NCBI GenBank assembly: GCA_036583965.1
Contig: JAZBQD010000015.1
Location: 71,526,330 to 71,590,329 of the forward strand
Length of the DNA: 64,000 nt
Direction of reading: 5' to 3'
Source: Prunella strophiata
Taxonomy: Eukaryota > Chordata > Aves > Passeriformes > Prunellidae
Below the pieces are notes generated by a model. That model saw only the letters and a list, made by a program, of their open reading frames with translations. It searched no databases and had not been told where the DNA came from. Below, piece by piece: positions 26,130-39,286 of the stretch. The first letter of the stretch is position 1; the number at the start of each line of letters is the position of its first letter. The position numbers and the translations under genes are program-made.

Positions 26130-26152
26130 GGAGGAGGAGGAGGAGGAGGAGG
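26130..26152. repeat. (GGA)n microsatellite
   Basis: About seven GGA/GAG units followed by gcacacctgg; purine-only on the plus strand. Confidence 0.95.
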
Positions 26153-27161
26153 CACACCTGGCTTGCTTTCAGCCATCTGTCCCCTTGAGCTGCTGCTGCT
26201 GAGGAGGATTTGAGTTCTGTTGGATTTCAGCACAAATACAGTGGCTTGATCTGTGTTTTGTTGTGGATTTTTTCCCCCAAGAGATCAATAACTATGAAAT
26301 GCCAGGCAATACTGGCTGCACTTCAGGTTGCTCCTGGTCACTCAAGCAGCACAGTTTACCTCCTAAAAAGCAGCAAGCAAACCATTGGCAGCACCTCCTG
26401 GCAGCTGGAGCCCCTGAGGGAAGGCAAAGGTGCTGCTGCACAAAGATGCTCCTCAGAGGGAAAGGGGACATTAATTTCTAGGGCAGAGGGAGGTTTTCCA
26501 CCTGCCTTCCATGCCAGGCTGTACTGTGGCACATTAGTGGGAAGAATGTCCAGGACTGTTGTGACTGGAGTGGAGGCTGTGTCTGCCACCACAGCCATTC
26601 CTTGTCTCAGTGCCCTGGGAACATCTCACCATGGTGCTCCCAGGAAGCTCCCAGCCCCAAGGGCCAGCTTAGCTCTGCAGTAGCTGTACTTACAGGGATT
26701 TAATGACAGTGACAGTGGGAGGTGAAAGTCCAACTGCTTCCCAGCATTCTCTAAAATTGTATTGTGCTCTCATCTCTGGTGAGGAAGAGCTTCAGCATGG
26801 GGGTTCCCAGTAGCTTCCCTCACAGAGGGCACCATCTTCCCCATCACCCAATACCAGCCACTGTGCTGGGCATCATCCAAGCAAAGAAAAAAACCAAAAA
26901 CTATTCATAGATCCCTCCAAAGGTAGCACAGGCTGTTGCAGTATTAGAAAAGAAGCCTGGAAAATGAGAAGGACCAATTCATCTTATTCTGGAGAACAGG
27001 AATTTTCTTTTGTTTGGCAAATTCCTATGCACAGCTAAATATAGCACTTATGGAAAAACTTTGTGAACTCTGGACCCTTTTTGCTTTGGCTGTGGAGATG
27101 CTGACCACTGGGAAGTATAAATGATATCAGCCAAATCCAAGCTGAGACTGAGATGTGCTTT

Positions 27162-27194
27162 ATAATGCTAAATATGCTAAATATGCTAAATATG
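27162..27194. repeat. 9-bp tandem repeat (aaatatgct), about 3.5 copies
   Basis: Runs ataatgct, aaatatgct, aaatatgct, aaatatgg. The unit is a multiple of three, so one frame reads KYAKYAKYG, but there is no sign that it is translated. Confidence 0.9.
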
Positions 27195-27360
27195 GATATC
27201 CCAGACTGGGTAAACTGGATGCTCCAAATCAGTCTCCCACCTATATAAACACCTATATCATTAAGTTATTTCAATTATACATGGTATTACACTTAACCAT
27301 ACCTATAAAACTACCTACAGGTAACACAGGCACACATAAACATCATTCCTATATAAAGTA

Positions 27361-27442
27361 ATAATGAGATACATATATAAAACATATATATACATACATA
27401 ATTTAAAATTTTTTAACATATATTATTAACACATATACATAT
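27361..27442. repeat. AT-rich imperfect TA/CA simple repeat
   Basis: Alternating acatatata and tacatacata words with a central aaaattttttaa, preceded by further low-complexity AT-rich DNA from about 27240. Confidence 0.8.
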
Positions 27443-29811
27443 AAAAAGCCTCTTACCTCCTAGTGATAATGTAGAGCACTTATATATGTTAATGATGACC
27501 ATCTCTCAAAAAGCCAGTATTAAATTATTGTTCTGTAAGAGGAACAAATCATTTGGGGTATATTATGGAGGCTACAAAGGGAAAACAGACCAGCTGCCTT
27601 TTCACTGAACACTATGTAGCACTTGCACGAGAAGAGGCAGGGGATTATGTGAAAATTGTACTTCATCCGATAATTAAAGTTATTATGCACATTAATTTTG
27701 CCTAGTCAGGTTTAAATTTGTCCACTTCTGTTGGCACATTTGAATTTACAATGGTTGTAGCATGCTTTTATATCTATAAAACTGTACACAGGTTTGTGGA
27801 TAATTAGTGGGCCAAATGCTCCTGTTTCAGTTGTCTCTCAGGGAAACAGAAGAGATTGGGAGAATGGGTTCAGGTGGTTCATTTTCCCTTTCCTGCTGTG
27901 GCAGCTTCCCACACAAATGACAGTTTGCTACTTTGCCCAAGCCCTTCCTCCCAAACAGACAGAAAATGAACAGAAACCCTCCAGAGGCAGATGTGCAAAA
28001 TCTGTGCTCGGGGGGGCCCTCCTGGATGCATTCAGTGATTTCTCACAAGGCACTGATGGAGCAGAGAGCTCCTGTAAATGTGGAGCAGGAGAGGGGCACA
28101 GGAACTGCTGGAACATCTCTGTTCCATGTGTGTGCGTGCCAATGGGGTTTTTACTCCTGGTGCCATAGTAACTGAAGTCAGCTCAGAGAGGTGTTAACCA
28201 CCAAAGGAGCTTCCTGAGCCTCTGTGCACAGCTTTCTGCTGACAAAGGTGATAAAATATTTACCTTCACACCACATGCAGCAGCAGGGAGTTGAGGTTTC
28301 CTCGTGTTTGCTGCCACTGTACTGAAGCCAGCTTTTTGCAGAAGCCAGTAGTGTGAGGGTGTTATGAATTTTTGTGTGAGAGTGTTAATGGGACACAAAT
28401 CAATAAGTAAATGGGGAATTTAAGTAATAGCCCCACTAAAAGCTCTGTTCCAAACCAAAGTGAAGTAGTGTTTGAAAAGAATACACAAACATGGTTGTAC
28501 TGAGAGCAGACGTGCTGTATTGTCAGCCTGGCTGCTTTCACAGGGAAGTGCAGTGGAATAGTAGTCACACAGCATTAACCCAAGTTCTGTGCAAGGGAAA
28601 TGTGGCCTTTGACTGCCTGGTATCGTTTTCAAAAAGCTGCAGTTGCAGCCTCATGAAGTGTACTCATATAAGTGAAATAAAATATTTGTTTGGTGAGCAA
28701 TAGAACTAAATAGACCTGCCATATTAAACTAATTTTTCTTTGTTTTGGTCTCAAAAAGTTGTTTAGCAAACAGAAATTCCACTAACATGTTCATAAAAAT
28801 GTACTTTGTAGGTGTTTTACATGATCAGTTTCTCACCTGTAGCTTTTGAAAAATGTGGGGTTTATTCTTTACATGATTCATTGCACTATCTTTTTTTTAT
28901 GTTCATGGGCACAAAGAGCCGTGTTTGCCTGTGGTTTCCCAGGTCTTCTGCAAGAGCCTTTTTAGGCTTCTGAAGAGTTTCCAGCCCTCATGAGAATCTG
29001 CATGACTGACTAGGATACTGTGCTCAGAGAAAGGCAAGGGAAAAGTGCTGTATGACAGCTGTCCAAAGAAGAGATAGCCAGGCACCATGGTGAGGTCTGG
29101 TCTGTATTTAAAAACAACACAAAAATAAAACCCAATTGAGCCATTTTAGCTGAAAAGTTAAGCTGAACAAATGTGCACAAACTTTCTTGGGTTGGTTTTA
29201 ATCAGGCTGATATTCACTTGACTCAGCCAATCAGAAGCAGTTTGTGGTTAAAGAGATATAAATCATTCATCCTGAAATCGGTTTCCGTGCAGAGAGCTGT
29301 GGCAGCTCAAGTGTGTTGTTTCCAGCCAAGAGGGCTGCCCTGCCACACCCTTGACCTGGGGGGAGGCTCTGACCTGGGTTCTGCTCATCCATGCTGGATT
29401 TCTGCAGCTCCCATTTTTCCAAGCAGGTACTTGTTGCCCTTTTACTCATTGTTGATGAGCTCTCTCACACACAGCAGTCAATGGCATCTCCTGGAGCCAC
29501 TCAGTGCCTCTTGCTCACCTTTGGCTAATTACCAGTGTCACTTTCATTAACACAGCTCACAGCTGCCAGGGATCCTTCCCTTCTCACCATCCCCAGCAGC
29601 ATGCTGCAGCTTTGCTCTGTCATTTGGATTTGGGAAAATCTAAACCCCCACACGCAGCGCTGGGTAGGAGCTGCATTGTCACCATCCTCCACAGAGAACT
29701 GCTCTCTTTCCATCAAGTAAAACACTGGCTTAATCTTTAATTCAACACTGTCTTTTGAGGATCACAGCCCCTGCTCAGGAACAAAGTGAGCCTGACAACA
29801 GTCAGAGTCAG

Positions 29812-29935
29812 AAGATGAAATATTAATCCATGCTTTCATGACATTCAGGCTGGATTACTGTAATTCCCTGTCTGCAGGTCTCCCAAGGCCGCCTGCTACA
29901 AAACACAGTTTGTACAGAAGCCAGCCCTGGGATTT
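29812..29935 (+). mobile_element. Ancient CR1/L2/L3-type LINE reverse-transcriptase remnant
   Basis: The frame reads EILIHAFMTFRLDYCNSLSA then GLPR. The words HAF, the RLDYCN core and AGLP are the well-known conserved end of the reverse-transcriptase domain in CR1, L2, L3 and Jockey-clade LINEs. Flanks upstream carry stops and downstream similarity fades after the LYRSQP region, so it is an old decayed fragment. Orientation is plus. Clade assignment within CR1/L2/L3 is uncertain by eye. Confidence 0.7.
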
Positions 29936-30091
29936 AACCACTGCAGACACTGCCCACCTCTCAGACTCCAAACCTGGGGCTTGGCTGGAGACCTCTCTTC
30001 CTTATCTCCAGGTATACTCTTCAATTGCCACATGCAGATCACATTCACAACTGTAGCTAGAAAAAAACCCCAGCTTCAGGATATGTCAAAT

Positions 30092-30108
30092 TAAAAAAAA
30101 AAAAAAAA
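30092..30108. repeat. A homopolymer run
   Basis: A run of about 17 bases after atatgtcaaatt; it is about 160 bp after the recognised end of the old LINE fragment and may be unrelated to it. The sequence ctacaaatatgatag is repeated just downstream (30128-30164). Confidence 0.9.
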
Positions 30109-31401
30109 GGCATAAAACCTACAAAGCTACAAATATGATAGGAAGATTCTACAAATATGATAGACTATGACTCTGGCTCTTTCTCTCCTAAGCCCATCAT
30201 CCCAGGGCACAGAACATATGTTATATGGGTCACTCTTCTTTTAGGGCATTGAATGGCATTTCCTCAGGGGCAAGAATTCATTAAATTGGAAAAGCAACAA
30301 AATGAGGCCATAGTGAAGAGCTGAGTGCTGTACACCAGTCAGCTCAGATCTGACCAAAGTAAAGAGAATGTGAGGTTGTATGAGAGAAAGAAATCCAATC
30401 ATCACAGAGGGATATAGCTGAAGAAAACACTGAGGAGAAAACACTGAGGGAAGAAAACAGGTTAAAGCCAAGCTCACCATCTGGTATTTCCATAAGCATC
30501 AAAGATGCAGCTGTTCCTGTGCTGGCATGTGCTGGATCAAGTGCAGGGCTTGTTCCAGTCAGACTTGCTTATTTCCTGTGTGCCTCAGTCTACCCCTCAA
30601 TTAAAGAGAAATATTTTCCTCAATACCAAGTTAATTCATAAGGTCAGCTCTTGGTTATCAGGTAGTGAGGGAAAAGGATGGATGGGAAGATCCACAGAAA
30701 CAAAACCATGTAATGAAAATTATGTCAGTCAAACAAAGAGAGAACGTCATCACCTGGCTTTGGAAAACCTCACAAAATTCTTCAGAGGTGGCAGAGGCAG
30801 CAGGGGCCAGAGTGGAGCCTGTGCCAATCCCAGTGGATGGTGAGGCTGGAGACATCCAGGACACAGATCATCTGCTGCTCATGGCTGCAGTGTGGCTGAG
30901 CCCACACAGCTTCTGGAGACAGAGAAGGGCAAGAGTGCTCATACATTCCCTACAGTACAGACACATAACATTAAAGATTCCCTCCCTCAAAACACATTTA
31001 AAAACTATACTTCCCTCTGAATAACAGGAAGCTTACTGTGCCCTTGGCCTGTTTTTCCCACCAAGTGATTTCCTTAGCTAAATGAGTATTTGCTGTATAG
31101 GAAAGCTTAGCCTAAAATGCAAGACTAAGAAAGTTTTGCATCATATACCATCATCACACTCTACTTTGCTGAAGAATTCCAGTTTTTGAAGATTACAGTG
31201 GGCTATTTAAGAGATTTATGAAGTTATGAAAACAAAAGTCAGGTCTGTGTAGTTTAAATGCCATAAAATCCCTGTGTTGCCATTTCCCATTAGCTGGATT
31301 CTTATGAAAGCCTTGTGCCAGCTGAGAAGGCACATCTGAGAATGACACTTAGGGGGAATTTAAATGAATCCAGGGCAGGGAAAAAAGAGGAGGGAGAGGT
31401 G

Positions 31402-31437
31402 GCAGCAGCAGCAGCAACCTAGCAGCAGCAGCAGCAA
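31402..31437. repeat. Interrupted CAG repeat
   Basis: Two blocks of four to five GCA/CAG units, gcagcagcagcagcaa and agcagcagcagcagcaa, separated by cct; the pair looks like a duplicated 18-bp unit. Confidence 0.92.
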
Positions 31438-34400
31438 GTCAAACAAAGCCAAGATCTAATTTAACAGTGATAATCCCCCACCCAGTTATTTAAAAATCAC
31501 ATTAATATATGGACATGAATCTTCCTATAGAATTGTGGTTTTGTACTCACCCAAAACAGCCTTTGGACTCCTAGACCCACAGGAGAGTGAAGAAATCCTT
31601 GTGGCCTGAAGGTCTCTCCCTCAAGCCAGAGAAGGCAACACTGCTCACATTTTCAGAGTACTGTCAAGAAAACCATAGAGGTGGGAAGGAGTTGAAGTGG
31701 GAATTCTTGAGTATCATGCTACACCCAGACCTCTGCAGGAAGGTCTGCACTGCAGAAAGGTCTACACCTGTGAAATATTTTGAGAGCACTCATACCTTTC
31801 ATAGGATTCCTTGCAAAGTGTTTCTGCTAATTTCAATTTTATCCACATCTTTCATTTGAGAAAATATCTACTGAGTCAGGCAGTGAATGCTGGGATGCTG
31901 GCAGGGCATGTTGCTATTTAAGGGCTTTTTCACATCTGTTTTCACAGGCAAACCCTATTAAATTGTAACAATAAACCACATGGATTTTACTGGTAAGCAA
32001 TCAATTTCCATGAAAGATAACAAAAGCTTTCACTGAAATGGGCTAGAAATCCAAATCCCTTAAAATCTGAGTCCGTATTACAAGCACCACGCTGCAGGCA
32101 CTGCAGCAAACCCTGCTTATGGGGTGCTCAGGGTGGGGTTTTCTTAGGTGAAGCATCACCAGCAGATTCAGTCACATGTGATGGGGTAACCCCACACACT
32201 TTATGCCTGCTGCAAACTCCAAACATATCCAGTGGTCCAGAACAAAACACTCTTTTACCCTCTCTTCCAGCAGCTGCTCACCAGCACCACAAGCTCTCAC
32301 AGACTCTGCTGGTGGCTGCATGCCTCTGCCACCAGAAATGCCTCCTGGGCTGGGACTCTCTGAGGTGCCTGTACCCCACAGATCGTGCAAGGCAGTGTCC
32401 TGAGAAGTGGCCCTGGCAGTGGCCCTCCAAACTCTTACATCAGTAACACTTGGGGACAAACTCAAAGACCCTCACCAAGGAAGGGTACAGAGAGCACACT
32501 CTGGTCTTCCATGCCAGCCTCTGGCTAAGACCTGTTCACTGCATCATCCAGAGAACTGACTGGGACAGAACAACACCAGGAGATTCACCTCTAATAAAAA
32601 AGGATCTTGAGAACACTTAAAAACACTTTTTAATACTTTGTGACACCTTTTAGGCTTTGTTGATGCTCCAAGGCATCAACATTTCCCAGGTGCATTCCTA
32701 AAAAGGCATTTTCTTCTCAAAATATCAAGGTTAGAACAGCTCAGTTGCTGTAACCTCACACCATTGTTTTTCATTAATACCTTCCCCAAATTCTGTTCAG
32801 CAGCTAAACCATCCCTCCCTGAATCTACAGAAAAGGCCCACCTGATGCTCAGCATCCACTGGCAGTTTTAGGGAGTGAAGATACAAGTCCAGCTTGAGCT
32901 CTCTGCCCCGGATGCTCTCCCAGCCACTGCTTTTAGTCACCTCCCCACACCTGAGTAAGTTCCCTACCTCTAAGCAGTCCAGCACACCATGAAACAGTAC
33001 CAGTGGCTACACCAGAGTGAATCTGTGGCTTTGCAAGGCACAGGCAGGAGCCAGGCCATGAAATGTCATGACAGCCTGTCCTTGAGAGTGGCAGCACTGG
33101 GCAGTGAGGGGCCAGCAGATGGCACAGGCTGTTAGCCACCGCTGCCCCTCGGTGACTCCAGCACACAGGGATCGAAGATTCCGCTTTAAGAAGCATTTCT
33201 GTTAAGTTTGCAGAATAAAAACAAATTCACCTCTCCTTTTACACTTGAAGAGCTTCTGCTGCACAGCTGACGAAAGGCAAAAAGGCTTCAGCTCTGTGGT
33301 TATTAATGCCAGCAAATATGGCTGAAAAATATACAGGGCTCATATTCATTCCTTGTAGCTTATATTACCTGTTAGAACTACAATGCTATCAAAATGATGT
33401 TCTCCATTTACACTGGCCCTAGCATTTCACCTTGAGTACAAATGCTAAGCTATCAAAATGGAGTGCTCAAAATGAATGTGAAGGTGCCATCTTTACTCAG
33501 CCACCTTTCAGAATTCTAGTACTGGGTCACTAATGCTATTTAGAATTGTTTCTCAGGGTAATTGGTACAGCTCTTCTTCCTCAAGTGCTGTGCTTTAATC
33601 TTTTCACTCTATAATCTCAGCCACAGAAATATTTGTATTTTCAGAACATAAAGAACAATAAATCAAGAGTGAAGTTCTTGTTTGATTCTCACTATAGAAA
33701 GCATTTCAATAGCACCTGCAGGCTGAGCTGACATCTTGCCAATTGTTTTGCAATCTTGCTTAATTATAGGCAAAGCAGCAGATAAGTAAAAGAGAAACTG
33801 CAGAGCAGCAACCTTGGGACTGCTTTTGTAAATAAAAAAAAGGACATAATTTTTAAAATATACATTTATATATAATGTTTATATAATTTCTCAAAAAGGG
33901 GCTGTGGTTGGGCCTATGCTTGTTTCTGCTGAAACAGACTATGCACTTGTTTATAGTAAATGAAAAATTAGGGTCTTTTCCCCTTAGTTATTAAAATCAG
34001 TTGTACTGAATTATACAACATGCATATGTTTAGATGTACATGTACACCTGTGAGTTACAATGGTGATTCCCTCCCCACCCTTCTATCTCACAAGCTAATT
34101 TACTCTGAAGCATTTTTGTTCAACTGTTTTCAAAAGAACTCACATCTCACTCATATAATCTTCTTATCTAAACCTGCTGTTCCAGCAAGGAGCACTGCAC
34201 AGACCTGAGCTCCTTCTTCCAAGGGGCTCTGTTGAGTTCCAGTCCCCTGTTTTTGAAATCATGGGGCCTACACAAAGATAGGATCATATTTTGCATGACA
34301 AATTTCATTTCATGCCCTGAAGCCAGAGCTTCATAGCATTCATTTTTCCTGTGAGTCAGGAAAAAGCCCAGAAATCAATGTTTAAAAAGTGGCTTAGCAG

Positions 34401-35573
34401 TGACCAAGCTGCAGAACTGAAGATGGGACACAGCCCTGTAACACCAGCATTCCTCTGCAGAGCTCCACAAACACAACTCACATAAAGGAAAGGATCTGCC
34501 CACAATCTTCTCCTCCACATTTCAGTTTGATAGACCTTACGGTGTTTGAAAAGAGGGATGTTTGGAGGTCTCTACCTCATGTAAAATACCTACTTTGACT
34601 CTCCAGTCCTGCAAAATAAATCTGAACTTACCTTAATTCCTTGAAGAGTATCACTGAAGTTGACATGACTATAAACACCAAGTAGAAATCCTCTAAAAGA
34701 CTGGTGGCCTGCATGGGATGGGAAGATAACCTGCCTTGAAGGAGCCTCCACTTGAAGGAATCCTAAATCTCCCAGGGGAGATCTGCTTAGATGACACTGG
34801 TAACATTTTCCATACTTTTAAATGTATAGATTCAGCCTTTTAAGATTCTTTTTTATCCTGCACCAACTAACAAAGTCATTCCTATTGTGAAGGACCAGCC
34901 ATCAGAGTGACACACACTGCACACCACGACAGCCAGGAACAAAACCAGGTGTGTAAACAAAACAAACATATGTATCTAGGGGGGGAGGAATATTATGGGT
35001 CATGATAAATAGTCAGATTGAGCTCAGTGCTTTCTTTAAGTATTTACCTTAGCCACTACTGGCTGGTGCTGAGCCAGCCATCAGCATGCAAAGCACAGTT
35101 CTAACACTGTGAAGTTTTCAGTGTGGATGTTGTAGGAGCTTTTTGGGGCCATGAAAAGCAAAGTCTTAACCAAGGATTTTAACCAAGATCCTCATAACAA
35201 GCTCAGTTGACAGGCTTATTTAAGGCTTCAGCCTTTCATTCCAAACCCCTCCAGCTGTCACAACTGTCACATCAGCAGCAGGCTAATGTTTATTATGTTC
35301 TGGGTAATAAATCAGGCCCTAAAAGGAGAATTCTTGCATTTGCTATTCATTATCTCTTGTCCAGAGGGAAGGAATTAGGTAAAGAATTAGCTTCTGATAT
35401 GGGTCTTTTTTATTAGCAACTCAGATGTAACACTAGCTACCTGCTAAAAGGATGTTAAAGGTGTTCACCCAAACTGCATGTTCCAAAGAATCTGATCTCC
35501 TATTGCTTAACACCTCTGGGATGAATGAAATCTTACATCCTAGTTTTTAAAACTGACTGTTCTCATTGTAGGG

Positions 35574-35590
35574 ACACACACACACACACA
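35574..35590. repeat. (CA)n microsatellite
   Basis: About eight AC units, short. Confidence 0.95.
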
Positions 35591-36547
35591 AATATTAATT
35601 AGGTCTCAGTTCAACTAGAGTATGTCTTAGTTCTGCATCCTATATCCACACACATGCTGCCTTTTGCAGTGAAGAGAGATAATAAATATTTCTTTATGCT
35701 TAACCTTGTAGGTTAGAAAAGCCAGAATTTATTAAAATGTATTTGCATTTGCAGATTTCCCTCGTCCAAAGGCTTCTTCCACACAAGAAGATTCAAGGAC
35801 ATGTAGATTTATGAATCAAAGAATTGTCCTCTCAGTATGTAATTAGGCATGGGAAATTGAGGTCAGCATAAGAAAAGGCCAGTGTACAGTTCTGAAACAA
35901 TATGACAGCTCTGCTTCTTTTCTCTTATCATCCTCTAACAACAGCTTTACAGAGCACAACTGAATCCACTTCTGTGCTGATCCATTTACTGTTCTACTTT
36001 AATATTAAGGCTTTACTTCTCTAATCACAGCTCCTGTTCACTGCTGATTTAAATACACCAGAAAGAAAAATGAAGTGTGCAACATTCCACCGGCATGTGC
36101 CCCACTCTGGTGGTCTTCAAGAGACAAAGCCAGATGACCTTTATCTTCCTCAGATCATTTGAAAAATTAAATATAGCTTAAGATGAGGTGCACATCTCAT
36201 CTTAGAAATAAGGCTTAGAAACAAGGCTGCTTTTTTTTTTAAATACCAAGTGAAGTTTTCAGTTAAATACATTAGGTTCCAAGTAAGCATAAAACAAGGA
36301 AAAGGTGATGCCTCTCTTCCTTCAGACCCAAACACTGGCACACTCGGTGCAATTTTACTCTGAAAGGCATTGAATATGTGGCTTCAGTCATATCTGAAAC
36401 ATGACAAGATATTTGTCATTTCAGCTGCTACCAGCATGCAGAAATAAGTGGCTAACTTTTGCTTTTCATTTTAATTAAATCCACTGTTCCATATTTTAAA
36501 AGCCTCTTCTGGTTTAAAAGAGAAGCCAAATGGGTTCCATTGTGACC

Positions 36548-36684
36548 CTGAGATTAACTTAGCCAGAGCATGGTGCTAGTAACACCAGGGTTGTGGGTCC
36601 AATCCCCCTAGGGGCCATTCACTTTAGAATTTGGACTTGCTGGATCCTTGTGAGTCCCTTCCAACTCAGACTATTCTGTGATTT
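36548..36684 (+). mobile_element. tRNA-Ile-derived SINE with CR1-like tail
   Basis: The head (agccagagcatggtgctag, aacaccagggttgtgggt, ccaatccccctaggggcca) follows a tRNA-Ile: D-arm and A-box remnant, the anticodon arm gtgctagtaacacc (anticodon AAT changed to AGT), and the T-arm/B-box gtgggtccaatcccc. It ends in the ggggcca acceptor. The tail (ggacttgctggatccttgtg, agtcccttccaactcagact, attctgtgat) has the typical avian CR1 3' end. This is the structure of the songbird SINE called TguSINE1. The tRNA part lost its 5' acceptor strand and has substitutions, so it is not a working tRNA gene. Confidence 0.85.
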
Positions 36685-38321
36685 GGAAACTGTGATCTCA
36701 TTGCTGTGCTCTCCAGTTCACTCACTCCTCTGTGTGTAACAAAGTGATGCCACTATCCATCTTAACCTGGTGTCAGATACCCATTGACACCTGAGCAGCT
36801 ACCACACATTCGCTCCTAAGAACCCATTGTACTCACCTGCATAACCTGCCACTTGCTCCTCTGCCAGAAAGGAGGATAAAAACCATGATGCTGAACCAGC
36901 TTTAGTCAGGGCAATGTCAGCCTACACTGAAGGTAACATGACTCGTTCCCTTACTGACGCTGATGCCAGCTGCAGTGTCATTAGCAGCCAACCAACTTTC
37001 ATAATCCCTAAAATCACTGTGGATTACTAATGCTTTTCTTCTTCTAAAGCTACGAGGGACCTATAGAATGCCAGACACTCATGTTTTCTAAAAATACTTC
37101 CAGTGTAAGCTGGACAGCACAGATTATGTTACAGGGCTTCTTTCAAGGTCACTTGCAAGATCTAAGCTTGCCATGGCTTTCATATCCTTCAATTCAGTTT
37201 GGTCATTGACAGCACTCTGTGTTTTGCAAAAAATCATCAGTAACCATGTATGCCAGTGAGATCCAAATAGTAATAAATTATGATACCTCCCAGAAAGAGG
37301 TATCATATTCTTTTTGTCACCTCTGATCAGCATTCTAAAGGGAAGGAAAACAGTCATTGCAATAGAAATTACTTCTTTGTTCACAGAGTGTTTTGTCACA
37401 TCCAATGCATTCCACCTCTCCTCTCAGGCCTCATATCTGAATGGTAGTGCTTCCATTTTATGATTCAAGAAATAGTATACACTAGCTGCAGTCTTTTCTC
37501 TGATAGGGGATGAAGAAAATCAATAAAGGCACAATCTTGAAGGAGACCCAAAAACACAGGGACAAACAAAATGCAAACCTCCACCTTCTTAAGAAGGTAC
37601 CTTTACTAATTTTATATAATAGAATTATGCACAGCACTTACCAAAGGTTACAGCTGCAATGCTGATTTATTTTACCCATCTGCTGAAGAAATCCCATTAT
37701 TTACTGCTGCAGACTTGACTCAGTTTCTTCTTGAGCCAGCCAGTCAGTATGATCTTCATCCCTCTGCATCCTTATACAGCAGATAACATTAGCTGTAACC
37801 AGCTATATTTAAATGTCTTTATTTTGTGAGAGGTTTGTGTGCAAAGAATTTAAATAAAACAGAGATTTGTCTTAATTCTTTACATCATTGCAGCCTCTGA
37901 CCAGGAACATATCCCCTTGTTGTAAAAGTAACCGTACCCATACTGACATGCCCCACCTCCCTCCCCTATGAAGATGGCAAGTATTCAGAATAAAGTTATT
38001 CCAAAGGGATAAAAACATAGGTCCATTCATTCCCTTCACCTTTGTATGGAAAACTGCTGTGAGTATTTTCATTAAACAGCCAGGAGCATATAATGATCAC
38101 ACTACTGTGGAAAAAAGTACAAGACTTCTGTTTCAAGGCATTCAGTGACAAAAGGGTAGATCATAACCATTGACACAGAAGTAAATAATTTCTAATATCA
38201 TTTGCAATACTGCTGATAAGAAGGCCATGAAATTTGGAGTAACAATCTGGACACCATGCACATGTATTTTCCCAAAATTTTAATGAAAAAAGATCTCTTT
38301 TGAATAATGTAGCATGAAAAG

Positions 38322-38652
38322 GAGGCTGAGAGGAGACCCCTATTGCTCATTACAACTATCTGTAAGGAGGTTGTAGCAAGGTGGGGTTGGTCTCTTCTCC
38401 AAGGTAAAAAGTGATAACATAAGAGGAATAGCCTCAAGTTGTGCCAGGGGAGGTTTAGATTGGATATGAGGAAAACTTTGTTCACCAAAATGGTTGTCAA
38501 GCTTTAGAACAGGCTGCCCAGGGAAGTGGTTAAATCACCATCCCAGAGGTATTTAAAAGACGTATGGGTGTAGCTCTTGGGGACATGGTTTAGTGGTGGA
38601 CTCGATGACTTTAAGGGTCTTTTCCAACCTGAACCATTCTACAACCATGTGA
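38322..38652 (+). mobile_element. CR1 LINE 3' fragment
   Basis: Contains ctgagaggagacccc, aaggaggttgtagcaaggtg, gaacaggctgcccagggaag and tttccaacctgaaccattct, the normal order of the CR1 3' end in plus orientation. 5'-truncated, about 330 bp. It sits below the likely DAP poly(A) site. Confidence 0.95.
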
Positions 38653-39280
38653 GCACAGAGTCTAAGGATGTAATGCTGCAATAGTCCCAGGGCAGCAGCC
38701 ATCCCCTCTGCACTGCATCACACACACTTGCTGCATCAGATACACACTACACATGCACTAAACATGGGATGCCCAAAGTACCAGAAAGGGCCCAGAAGCA
38801 CTGCAGCAATTTCTCTGTATTCTTCAGCAAATCCCTTATGTTATGGCCTGCATTATGTAAACTGCAGCTTTATGAAAAGCTTGCCACCTCTTCTGATTAC
38901 AATACTTGCTTTTTCTGAAAGACTAGAACTTGCAAAGCAATGGAAAATGTTACATTTAGTTTCCTTTACCATCCTGGTTTATTACCAGGGTTAGATTGTC
39001 TAGTTTCACAGGGGCTGAGTGAGCATCTCCAATTTCATAGTGGAAAACAGCAACTCCAAGTCTAGCTGGTAGCATCTACTTTTTATTTTACATGAGACTG
39101 GACTATTCAAAACAGCTCACCCACTGTGTCATAAAACTTCATAATAAATTTCACTATCTATAAAATGTTGATTAGTCATGCAGCAATCTGTAATAAAATC
39201 CCATAAATGCCACAAAGCTGCACCCTGCTGATTTACATTGCACTTACAGAGAAAAAAGAGCCCAATATACAACTTCATGC

Positions 39281-39286
39281 TTTATT
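39281..39286 (-). terminator. Candidate distal poly(A) signal of DAP
   Basis: AATAAA on the minus strand, followed within 10-30 bases by a GT/T-rich element. It is the best-formed site below the DAP stop codon, though a nearer AATAAA lies at 40958-40953. Confidence 0.35.

Larger units (their letters stand above)
23766..39280. other. Intergenic region between convergent ANKRD33B and DAP
   Basis: About 15.5 kb between the two 3' ends. Contents recognised: a GGA repeat (26130-26152), a 9-bp tandem repeat (27162-27194), an AT-rich TA/CA stretch (27361-27442), an old LINE reverse-transcriptase remnant (29812-29935), an A run (30092-30108), interrupted CAG repeats (31402-31437), a CA repeat (35574-35590), a tRNA-derived SINE (36548-36684) and a CR1 copy (38322-38652). 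Part could be distal 3' UTR of either gene. No further coding exon could be supported. Confidence 0.6.

Noticed and set aside
26210..26683. 157-codon plus-strand frame
   Set aside because: Low-complexity Ser/Gln-rich composition, no known domain, lies in the 3' flank of ANKRD33B and is overlapped by other frames.
27162..27442. CRISPR array
   Set aside because: The repeats are 9 bp and contiguous without unique spacers, in a vertebrate genome.
31402..31437. Coding polyglutamine tract
   Set aside because: No supporting exon around the CAG blocks; they are a short interrupted microsatellite in intergenic DNA.
32160..32470. Possible retroviral LTR edge (atgtgatggggtaacccc)
   Set aside because: No paired LTR, primer-binding site, polypurine tract or target-site duplication could be found.
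36548..36620. A tRNA-Ile gene
   Set aside because: The acceptor stem 5' strand is missing, the anticodon is altered and the 3' side continues into a CR1-like tail, so it is a SINE rather than a functional tRNA.
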